Assembly: GCA_031255655.1 (NCBI GenBank) | Contig: JAIRSB010000027.1 | Coordinates: forward strand, 1 to 5,534 | Direction: 5' to 3' | DNA from: Spirochaetaceae bacterium | GTDB lineage: Bacteria > Spirochaetota > Spirochaetia > Treponematales > Breznakiellaceae | DNA length: 5,534 nucleotides | Shown: positions 1 to 5,253 of the stretch, piece by piece | How positions within the stretch are numbered: the first letter of the stretch is position 1 | Layout of the letters: the number at the start of each line of letters is the position of its first letter | The notes under the pieces: model-generated | Told to the model about the DNA's origin: nothing | Database searches by the model: none | What the model saw: only the letters and a program-made list of their open reading frames with translations | Position numbers and translations under genes: made by a program

Positions 1-12
1 TATGATAATTTT

Positions 13-42
13 ACTAAGCCGGCACCAACGCGCCGGCTTAGT
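13..42 (+). terminator. Intrinsic terminator hairpin, plus-strand orientation
   Basis: An 11-bp perfect stem (13-23 ACTAAGCCGGC with 32-42 GCCGGCTTAGT) closes an 8-base loop and is followed on the plus strand by a T-run (42-45). On the minus strand the stem is followed by TAAAATTA, which is not a U-tract. It therefore best serves a plus-strand gene ending left of the window, converging on the genes here. It could still act as a secondary stop for the lipoprotein transcript. Confidence 0.6.
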
Positions 43-90
43 TTTCGCTTATGACGCTTAAACAAAATCGCATAGAGGCGTTAAAACACC

Positions 91-119
91 GCCGAAAACG
101 CAACACTGCATTTTTCGGC
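91..119 (-). terminator. Possible terminator of the lipoprotein gene
   Basis: An 8-bp perfect inverted repeat (GCCGAAAA at 91-98 with TTTTCGGC at 112-119) lies 10 bases beyond the lipoprotein stop codon. The loop can add a small GCA/TGC pairing. On the minus strand the hairpin is followed by GGTGTTTT rather than an immediate U-run, so it is a weak but well-placed candidate. It could instead be an mRNA 3'-end stabilising hairpin. Confidence 0.4.
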
Positions 120-129
120 ACTTCTTTCT

Positions 130-1359
130 TTAGAGGGTCACCGCGTCAACAAAGATTGCCGTAATGTCGGCAAGAGTACCGGCTGGCGATGTGTCCAAAC
201 CTCCAGGGAACGCAACACTGAAAGTAACAGTTCCACCGGAGAGGGTACCACTCGTGATAATCACATTATCGTTGGTAAACCCACTAAGCAAACCTGAAAT
301 TCCCAACGTATTTATCACATTACCAATAGAACCAGCCGGGTACCCAGTATCGTCAGCAGCAGTAGTCAAACTTGCGAAACTGCCGGCCTCTTCCGCCTCT
401 TTTACCAATAAAGATGCCGAGCCGACATACGATTCAAACGCAATAGGCACTGATATCGCGGGAGTTACCGGCGAAGCAGTAGGTTCTTTTGAATTAACAA
501 TAGAGCTCAGTTCCAAAGCGTATTTCACGCACGGCAACCAGCCTTTGTTAAGATTTGGGGGAGAAACCCATGAAACAACCGCTAAAGAGCCGCTGCTAAG
601 AAAATCGCTGTTAAAGGTATTTCCGTACCACACTTCCGCCACAGTGCCTGCCAAACCAGCCGCATAGCTGCCAGCTATACGCTGCATCTCCGCTCTTATC
701 TCGTCATCGCCGAAGTCAGCCGCGGCCGCCTCCGCGAGACTTTGCGATCCCTCCATCCATGACACAGCAATCGTTCCATATTCGTATTTGTCAATAATAT
801 ATTTGGCATACGATGTCAAACTGGGTTTTTCTACTCTAAAATTCAGAGTCGCGGTTTCTATAGCTATCGAATCGCGGTCCGAACCGTATAAGGCTTCGGG
901 ATATAGTATAAAAGAACAGGTCAAACTATCTGATATAGACGGGAATTCAGCGTTAAAAAAATCTAATGTCATAATATCGCCGTTAGATGTAACCGGCACA
1001 CTACCCGCAAGGGCAAGGGACTCAATCAGATTTTGCGGCGTAATACCATCGTTATTCGGGCCAACGGTAAATTCCCACTGCTTAGCCGGTTTATTCTGCT
1101 GATTTTTGGCGAACCATATATTTCTTCCGCCGTTGTTTAGCACAGCTGTTATCGTACCGGACATAGTACCGCTACCAACAGGGTCAACATAAACAACATT
1201 CGAACTCCAATTGATAGGTGCGGGGATAACCGGAAGCGGACCGGACAAAGTGTTAGCTGCTTTTTTCATGAAATCGTTTTCGCATGAGGCGAAAATTGCG
1301 GACACTAGGCACAGCGCAAAAGCAAAATTAGTTCCAAATGGTTTCATTGATTTTATCAT
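130..1359 (-). CDS. Putative lipoprotein of unknown function (409 aa)
   Basis: The function is not recognised. The N-terminus has Lys3 and Lys6, a hydrophobic stretch (about residues 8-24) and a lipobox-like I-F-A-S-C ending at Cys26. A negatively charged E-N-D follows. This suggests signal peptidase II processing and lipid anchoring at Cys26; the bulky Phe at -3 fits the relaxed lipobox known in spirochaetes. The mature part (about 384 aa) is rich in Ser, Thr, Gly, Ala and Val. It looks like a beta-rich extracytoplasmic protein, with an Ala/Glu-rich helical segment near residues 205-235. No catalytic motif or repeat is obvious. The ATG at 1359 is chosen over Met5 because a good Shine-Dalgarno lies 9 bases upstream. 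The gene follows the outer-membrane protein gene by 58 bases, so co-transcription is plausible. The lipoprotein call is fairly firm; the role is open. Confidence 0.85.
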   Translation of the reverse strand: MIKSMKPFGTNFAFALCLVSAIFASCENDFMKKAANTLSGPLPVIPAPINWSSNVVYVDPVGSGTMSGTITAVLNNGGRNIWFAKNQQNKPAKQWEFTVGPNNDGITPQNLIESLALAGSVPVTSNGDIMTLDFFNAEFPSISDSLTCSFILYPEALYGSDRDSIAIETATLNFRVEKPSLTSYAKYIIDKYEYGTIAVSWMEGSQSLAEAAAADFGDDEIRAEMQRIAGSYAAGLAGTVAEVWYGNTFNSDFLSSGSLAVVSWVSPPNLNKGWLPCVKYALELSSIVNSKEPTASPVTPAISVPIAFESYVGSASLLVKEAEEAGSFASLTTAADDTGYPAGSIGNVINTLGISGLLSGFTNDNVIITSGTLSGGTVTFSVAFPGGLDTSPAGTLADITAIFVDAVTL

Positions 1360-1365
1360 AAACTA

Positions 1366-1382
1366 TCTCTCCTTCTCTCCTT
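1366..1382 (-). promoter_or_regulatory. Double Shine-Dalgarno of the lipoprotein gene
   Basis: The minus strand reads AAGGAGAGAAGGAGAGA, with two GGAG cores 8 bases apart. The nearer core (1372-1369) is 9 bases from the ATG at 1359 but 21 bases from the alternative ATG at 1347. This decides the start. The second core would be 17 bases away and may act as a ribosome standby site (inference). Confidence 0.7.
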
Positions 1383-1417
1383 AGAACGGTACAGAATGGT
1401 GCTTTAATTTAACTTTA

Positions 1418-1948
1418 CTACTCATGTCCGGTAAATGTTAATCCGAACATCACTCCAACGCCCAACTGGCCTATCAGAGAATATCGCAAAAACGGCTCGA
1501 TATAGGTTCTGTCTGAAACTATGCGCACTCCAAACATTCCTCCCGGATTAAAACCAGTATACGCCACATTTTCCATAATGCTGGGAAAGAACGCAAAAGA
1601 CCCGCCCACGTCAAGCTGTACGAACCAATGCAGCTTGTTTTGCCACAAAAAATAGTAAAACAGTAAATTAGTGAACCGTAAAAAATACCAGCGGACATTC
1701 GCCGTAATTTCTAACGCCGATCCGTCACCAATGACATCCTGTCCCAAATCAATACAATACAATGCCCGCGCTCCAATCGACCACATCTCGTTGAAGCGGT
1801 AATCCATATTATACACAAGGCCGCCGGCTGCCAATTTTTCCGAATACATATTCACTTCCGGACCTATTCCAAGGGAGATACTAGTTTCCGCCCGGACTCC
1901 TACTGTGAAGCATATAATGAAAACTGAAAAAAAACAAACCTTTTTCAC
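1418..1948 (-). CDS. Probable outer-membrane beta-barrel protein (176 aa)
   Basis: This is an exported protein with a clear type I signal peptide: Lys2-Lys3, a hydrophobic core, and a V-R-A cleavage site after Ala20. The mature part (about 156 aa) alternates hydrophobic and polar residues in short stretches with many Gly, Tyr, Phe and Trp. It ends in a glycine-rich amphipathic strand (G-V-G-V-M-F-G-L-T-F near 165-174). This pattern and length fit a small eight-stranded barrel of the OmpA/OmpW size class. The exact family is not recognised, and no C-terminal Phe is present (it ends G-H-E). The start is GTG at 1948, because the ATG two bases upstream runs straight into TGA. The next in-frame ATG (residue 34) would remove the signal peptide. 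It is separated by 61 bases from the dehydrogenase gene and has its own likely promoter. Confidence 0.8.
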   Translation of the reverse strand: MKKVCFFSVFIICFTVGVRAETSISLGIGPEVNMYSEKLAAGGLVYNMDYRFNEMWSIGARALYCIDLGQDVIGDGSALEITANVRWYFLRFTNLLFYYFLWQNKLHWFVQLDVGGSFAFFPSIMENVAYTGFNPGGMFGVRIVSDRTYIEPFLRYSLIGQLGVGVMFGLTFTGHE

Positions 1949-1977
1949 ATTCCCCCCTGATATATATATCTTATACC
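1949..1977 (-). promoter_or_regulatory. Promoter and start region of the outer-membrane protein gene
   Basis: The minus strand has an extended -10 element, TGG-TATAAG (hexamer at 1975-1970), with no convincing -35 box. An (AT)5 run (1960-1969) and a G6 tract (1957-1952) follow, then A-A-T and the GTG start. The G6 tract is the only Shine-Dalgarno candidate and ends only three bases from GTG, which is unusually close. The predicted leader is about 15 bases. The promoter call is from motif inspection alone. Confidence 0.45.
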
Positions 1978-2009
1978 ATTATCGGCTAAAATAGACTAGT
2001 CCTTTAATC

Positions 2010-3224
2010 TTATTTCACGTCGAATATTGTGCCATCGCGCAGCACGCCGGCGATATGGTCTATGAATTCCCATGAATTCAACGGAACGCACCCGGCGGAC
2101 ACGGCAAGATCGCCTGTCATAAATCCGCTTTCTATTGTTTGCAACGTCGCGCCGCGCAAGTTTTGCGCGAATTCCGCCAGCCGGCCCGTTCCGTCAAGCG
2201 CGGCGCGTTTCTCAAGTCCGCCTGCCCACGCGAATATCAGAGCCGCCGGATTAGTGCTCGGTTTTTCGCCTTTCAGATAGCGGTAATAATGCCGCTGCAC
2301 TGTTCCGTGCGCCGCCTCGTATTCGCAATGGCCTTCCGGCGATACAAGGGTGCTTGTCATCATGGCGAGGCTTCCCGACACGGCGGCTATCATGTCGCTC
2401 ATCACATCGCCGTCATAGTTTTTGCACGCCCACAAAAAGCCGCCTTCGCTTTTAACGGCACGCGCTACCGCGTCGTCGATGAGCGCGTACTGGTAATCTA
2501 TGTTTTTTCGGGCGAATTTCTCTTTATATTCCGTTTCGTACATGTCCGCGAATATCTCACGGAATCGGGCGTCGTAGGTCTGTGAAATAGTATCTTTCGC
2601 CGCAAACAGCATAGGAAGTCTTTCATCCAGCGCGTACAGGAAACAGGAGCGAGCAAAAGCGCGTATGGAATCGTCGTAGTTGTGTATGCCTTGAACTATG
2701 CCGCTTGATTTCATGTCAGCGACAGGTGTCCGCCGTTCGGAACCGTCGTTTCCAGTAAATACTAATTCAACTTTTCCGGGTGTGTCAATCGTCATTTCCG
2801 CGTTTTTGTAGACATCGCCGTATGCGTGTCTGCCTATGATTATCGGGTGTTTCCAAGCGGGGATGGCGGGTTTGACGCGCTTGACGTTTATTGGTTTTCT
2901 GAAAACTGTGCCGTCCAATATGGAGCGTATGGTCGCGTTGGGGCTTGGCAGTGTGTTTTTAAGCGAATATTCTTTTTTGCGGGCGGAGTTTGCCGTTATT
3001 GTGGCACATTTTACGCCTACTCCCAGCCGCATTATGGCGCGTCCGGCTTCGATTGTAACATCGTCGTTGGTTCTGTCGCGGTTTTGTATGCTTAAGTCGT
3101 AATATTCTGTTTTCAAATCCACAAAGGGCAGGATTAGTTTTTCTTTTACAAGTTCCCACAGGATATGTGTCATTTCATCGCCGTCTATTTCTACAAGCGG
3201 CGTTTTCATGTTAATTTTTTCCAT
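2010..3224 (-). CDS. icd: NADP-dependent isocitrate dehydrogenase, eukaryote-type
   Basis: Isocitrate dehydrogenase [NADP+] (EC 1.1.1.42) oxidatively decarboxylates isocitrate to 2-oxoglutarate with NADPH formation in the cytoplasm. The protein aligns along its length with the homodimeric type II family of eukaryotic IDH1/IDH2, not with E. coli Icd. In numbering that counts the TTG at 3227 as residue 1, the family residues present are T76/T78, S95-x-N97 with R101, R110, R133 in G-R-H-A-Y-G-D (equivalent to human IDH1 R132), K211, and metal ligands D251, D274 and D278. H307-G-T-V with R312-H313 is the signature for NADP binding, and N326 is also kept. The site looks intact. I start at the ATG at 3224 (404 aa), not the adjacent TTG at 3227, because GGGA lies 8-9 bases upstream and the family has a short leader before I-D-G-D-E-M. 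It follows the cysteine desulfurase by about 40 bases, probably in the same operon. Confidence 0.95.
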   Translation of the reverse strand: MEKINMKTPLVEIDGDEMTHILWELVKEKLILPFVDLKTEYYDLSIQNRDRTNDDVTIEAGRAIMRLGVGVKCATITANSARKKEYSLKNTLPSPNATIRSILDGTVFRKPINVKRVKPAIPAWKHPIIIGRHAYGDVYKNAEMTIDTPGKVELVFTGNDGSERRTPVADMKSSGIVQGIHNYDDSIRAFARSCFLYALDERLPMLFAAKDTISQTYDARFREIFADMYETEYKEKFARKNIDYQYALIDDAVARAVKSEGGFLWACKNYDGDVMSDMIAAVSGSLAMMTSTLVSPEGHCEYEAAHGTVQRHYYRYLKGEKPSTNPAALIFAWAGGLEKRAALDGTGRLAEFAQNLRGATLQTIESGFMTGDLAVSAGCVPLNSWEFIDHIAGVLRDGTIFDVK

Positions 3225-3264
3225 CAAATGTTTCCCGGTTCCTGAAAATAAGTCTTGTGTTTTC

Positions 3265-4440
3265 TCATATTTGTTTCAAAATGCGGTGTATCGTTTCAAT
3301 AAGCGCGTTAATATCGTCTGTGTTCGTGTTCCAGCCTATCGAAATCCTGATAGAAGTGGATGCCAAATCGTCGCTGATTCCCATTGATTTGAGTGTTTCA
3401 TGGTTTTTTGCTTTGCCGGAGCAGGCTGAACCGGTGGATACCGCAAAGCCTTCGTCGTCCAGCGCGCGTACCATGACTTCGCCCGGGATTTTCTCAAACG
3501 CCGCTAGTAATATATATGGAGAAAATTTTGCTTCTGAAATATCCGGCGTTTCCGCTGTTCTACATTCGGGCAGTATTGTACATCTGTCAATGGCGCTTAA
3601 GGAATTGATTAAATATGACATTTTTTTCGCGGCGTCCGTGTAGTTTTTTCGTATTGACGGTGTTAGTGTTTCCAACACGCGGGCGAAACGAAAAGCACCC
3701 GCCGTATTTTCGGTGCCGGGGCGTATTCCGTGTTCTTGCCCGCCGCCTTTATACAATGTCCGCAGCGGGCCGCGCAGATACAAGATGCCGATTCCGCGTG
3801 GTCCGCCTATTTTGTGGGCGCTGAAGGATGCGGAATCTATGTCAAAATCATGCAGCGAAAGCGGTAGTTTTCCGAGTGCCTGCGACATATCGCTGTGTAT
3901 ATGCAGTGTTTTCTTGTTTTGACGCGCCGTTTTTACTAATTCACGCAAGTTGGAAACTGCTCCTGTTTCGTTGTTTACGTGCATGAGCGCAAGCATTGTT
4001 ATGTCCGGGTGTCCGCGCAGAGCTTTTTCTAGGCTGTCCTGTCCTGTTCCGCCGTTCCGGTCAACGTCTATGTAATAGGCGGGAACGCCGGCGCGGGTGA
4101 GCGATACGCAGTTCTGTATTATAGAAGGATGTTCGGCTCGCGATGTGAGTACTGCTTGCGGTATGCCGTCGGTGTGTCGGCATAATGTCGAAAATAGGAC
4201 TATCGCGTTTGATTCGGTTGCCCCTGATGTAAAGTAGATTTCATCCGTGTTCACGCCGAGCGCGGCGGCACAACGTCGACGTGAGTCTTCCAGCGTGGAG
4301 CGTGCGGCACGCCCTTCCGTGTAAAGTGAGGAAGGGTTGCCGAAAAGCAGTGTTTCGTCGAACTCGTCTGTTGTTCCGCGCGGCGGCGCAGCCGCCGCCC
4401 AATCGAAATAATGCCGGTTTTTGCTCAAGTTACTTTTCAA
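3265..4440 (-). CDS. Cysteine desulfurase (class V aminotransferase, NifS/IscS-like)
   Basis: This PLP enzyme should convert L-cysteine to alanine and pass the sulfur as an enzyme persulfide to Fe-S cluster or tRNA thiolation systems in the cytoplasm. Family motifs appear in order: Y-F-D-W-A-A near residue 11, N-P-S-S 35-38, T-S-G-A-T-E-S-N 71-78, E-H-P-S 103-106, N-N-E-T-G 156-160, D184-M-S-Q187, S-A-H-K with PLP lysine K210, G-G-G-Q-E-H-G-I-R-P-G-T-E-N 232-245, S-T-G-S-A-C with catalytic C340, and R-I-S-I-G 365-369. The 391-aa length is normal. It departs from consensus at the N-terminal D-N-A-T-T (here D-W-A-A-A-A) and at D-A-x-Q (here D-M-S-Q). The start is TTG at 4440, overlapping the upstream gene by 11 bases, or TTG at 4428, one base after its stop. 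Neither has a clear Shine-Dalgarno, so translational coupling is likely. With no iscU, fdx or iscR nearby, the NifS, IscS or CsdA type cannot be assigned. Confidence 0.92.
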   Translation of the reverse strand: MKSNLSKNRHYFDWAAAAPPRGTTDEFDETLLFGNPSSLYTEGRAARSTLEDSRRRCAAALGVNTDEIYFTSGATESNAIVLFSTLCRHTDGIPQAVLTSRAEHPSIIQNCVSLTRAGVPAYYIDVDRNGGTGQDSLEKALRGHPDITMLALMHVNNETGAVSNLRELVKTARQNKKTLHIHSDMSQALGKLPLSLHDFDIDSASFSAHKIGGPRGIGILYLRGPLRTLYKGGGQEHGIRPGTENTAGAFRFARVLETLTPSIRKNYTDAAKKMSYLINSLSAIDRCTILPECRTAETPDISEAKFSPYILLAAFEKIPGEVMVRALDDEGFAVSTGSACSGKAKNHETLKSMGISDDLASTSIRISIGWNTNTDDINALIETIHRILKQI

Positions 4441-4858
4441 CGGTGACGACGTAAACTACGTTGCCGAAGCCTTTCCGTCCGCGGTATTCATAGTTGATAA
4501 CTATTGTGTTTGTGTTATTCGGGCCGTCGCTTACTGTTATGTAGGCGTCGACGGGTCTAACTGTAACGCCGCGCATGCGGCGTTTCCAAACGCTGGAATC
4601 GCCCGAATTGCTGTCGTTGTAGAATTCGTACTGTTTTGAATTTCTTGGATTTACGCCTGAAAGTTTGAGCGTGAAGCTGCGCACGCCTAATACGGAACTT
4701 TGTGTTATATTTACCAAAGGTTCGTAAAGTTTGGTGGTATCCACGCCGGACAGCGAAGCTTTGATGAGTCTTCCTGTTATTTGCTCGTCGGCAAATAATG
4801 AGGTCGAACATAAGAGGATTAAACCAGCCAAAAAAGGCATTTTGAGTTTTGTGAGCAT
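4430..4858 (-). CDS. Small exported protein of unknown function (142 aa)
   Basis: The function is not recognised. The protein begins M-L-T-K-L-K, then has a hydrophobic core and an S-L-F-A cleavage site before D-E-Q. This is a type I signal peptide of about 23 residues. The Cys in the core is preceded by Leu-Leu, which does not fit a lipobox. The mature part, about 119 aa, has alternating Val/Ile/Tyr patches and basic residues (K-R-R-M-R-G, Y-R-G-R-K-G) and looks like a small all-beta periplasmic or surface protein. It has no remaining cysteines. The reading frame stays open upstream to 4939, but the ATG at 4858 is chosen. It has AGGAG six bases upstream and places the signal peptide at the N-terminus. 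The stop codon overlaps the start of the cysteine desulfurase, so the two are co-translated. Nothing suggests why an exported protein is coupled to that enzyme. Confidence 0.8.
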   Translation of the reverse strand: MLTKLKMPFLAGLILLCSTSLFADEQITGRLIKASLSGVDTTKLYEPLVNITQSSVLGVRSFTLKLSGVNPRNSKQYEFYNDSNSGDSSVWKRRMRGVTVRPVDAYITVSDGPNNTNTIVINYEYRGRKGFGNVVYVVTVEK

Positions 4859-4864
4859 GATGAT

Positions 4865-4869
4865 CTCCT
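4865..4869 (-). promoter_or_regulatory. Shine-Dalgarno that fixes the exported-protein start
   Basis: The minus strand reads AGGAG six bases before the ATG at 4858. This supports a 142-aa product rather than the 169-aa reading that would begin at 4939, where no signal peptide would be at the N-terminus. Confidence 0.8.
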
Positions 4870-4908
4870 GTTGAGTGTTATTGTGTCTATCCGAAAATCC
4901 GGACATTT

Positions 4909-4971
4909 CCAGTTGAATTGTGCTCCGTTTTAACAGCAACGTGGTTTTTCGGCGCTTTTATTAGCAACTGG
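4909..4971 (-). other. Leader region with a long-range 7-bp pairing
   Basis: Within the predicted leader of the exported-protein gene, CCAGTTG (4909-4915) and CAACTGG (4965-4971) are perfect complements separated by 49 bases. The loop holds no strong secondary stem. The pairing could close a leader fold, but 7 bp over this distance can arise by chance, and no known riboswitch motif is seen. Confidence 0.2.
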
Positions 4972-4983
4972 GACGTTTGTTTT

Positions 4984-5012
4984 ATCGTACTAAAAAAATG
5001 TTTGTGTGTTAA
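4984..5012 (-). promoter_or_regulatory. Sigma-70-type promoter for the exported protein, desulfurase and icd unit
   Basis: The minus strand has TTAACA (5012-5007, five of six matches to TTGACA), a 17-base spacer containing a T7 run, and TACGAT (4989-4984, four of six matches to TATAAT). Transcription would begin near 4977 and leave a leader of about 120 bases. It lies just downstream of the GC-rich block at 5019-5229, in AT-rich DNA. This is consensus matching only. Confidence 0.5.
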
Positions 5013-5029
5013 GTGTGTTTCACGGCGGG

Positions 5030-5149
5030 TTATTTTATTCCGTCAAGCGCCGTAAAGGGCGGTTCACACTTCGGACATAAAGGCCCCTGCGCCACCGGTT
5101 TACCTGTTTTTCGCGGGGCTATACCTAGCGGAGGGTTGACTGTTGACAT
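5030..5149 (-). CDS. Possible 39-aa small protein with a CPKC motif
   Basis: An ATG at 5149 opens a 39-codon frame ending in TAA at 5030. The product is rich in Pro, Gly and Lys and carries C25-P-K-C28 near its C-terminus, like half of a zinc-binding knuckle. There is no hydrophobic segment. The only Shine-Dalgarno hint is AGG four bases before the codons preceding ATG, which is weak. The same frame stays open upstream past 5250 without a stop, and the opposite strand is also open across the block. The coding status is therefore unclear. It lies within the structured block, where the hairpin at 5152-5182 sits just ahead of the start codon and could influence initiation. It could equally be chance openness in GC-rich DNA. 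Confidence 0.25.
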   Translation of the reverse strand: MSTVNPPLGIAPRKTGKPVAQGPLCPKCEPPFTALDGIK

Positions 5150-5151
5150 TT

Positions 5152-5182
5152 CGCCTATACCGCCGGGGGGTCGGTACAGGCG
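5152..5182 (-). other. Strong RNA hairpin, minus-strand sense
   Basis: On the minus strand CGCCTGTACCG pairs with CGGTATAGGCG across a 9-base loop containing C6. All 11 positions pair, one of them as a G-U wobble. On the plus strand the same position is an A-C mismatch, so the structure is better formed in minus-strand RNA. No U-run follows, so it is not a typical intrinsic terminator for the histidine kinase gene, although it lies about 70 bases past its stop. Confidence 0.55.
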
Positions 5183-5253
5183 TACAATAATAGCTAAACG
5201 TACAGAGTGTGCATATTTCGCGGCGTGAAGGCGGCTTTCTTTTTTGCGTGAGA

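Larger units (their letters stand above)
5019..5229. repeat. Candidate GC-rich structured element (MITE-like or RNA element)
   Basis: A GC-rich block of about 211 bases sits between the histidine kinase gene and AT-rich promoter DNA. Its ends form an imperfect inverted repeat: 5019-5029 TTCACGGCGGG against the reverse complement of 5219-5229, TTCACGCCGCG, with 9 of 11 matching. No target-site duplication is visible. Inside are an 11-bp hairpin (5152-5182) and a second stem (5083-5091 with 5112-5119, one bulged base). The block is open in one frame on each strand. It could be a small non-autonomous repeat, a structured RNA or a small gene. Copy number elsewhere in the genome is unknown, so the boundaries are provisional. 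Confidence 0.35.

Noticed and set aside
164..1102. Plus-strand open frames across the lipoprotein gene
   Set aside because: They are antisense to a gene with a lipobox and a strong ribosome-binding site, and show no signal or domain of their own.
1994..2001. GACTAGTC palindrome between icd and the outer-membrane protein gene
   Set aside because: It is too short and has no loop or T-run, so it cannot be called a terminator or operator.
2068..2086. Two ATGAATTC copies close together
   Set aside because: The repeat is only 8 bases and lies within the C-terminal coding part of the dehydrogenase; chance is sufficient.
2029..3102. Several open frames antisense to the isocitrate dehydrogenase gene
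   Set aside because: They are shadows of a full-length, family-matching gene; none shows a recognisable motif.
4382..4396. GGCGGC-GCA-GCCGCC inverted repeat
   Set aside because: It lies in the coding region for the Ala/Pro-rich start of the desulfurase and is explained by GC-rich Ala and Pro codons.
4859..4939. N-terminal extension of the exported protein to 4939
   Set aside because: It would bury the signal peptide 27 residues in and ignore the good AGGAG before the ATG at 4858.
5013..5228. Plus-strand 71-codon frame starting with GTG
   Set aside because: It has no Shine-Dalgarno and runs against all neighbours, and the hairpin it spans pairs better in minus-strand RNA. It is kept only as part of the structured-block finding.
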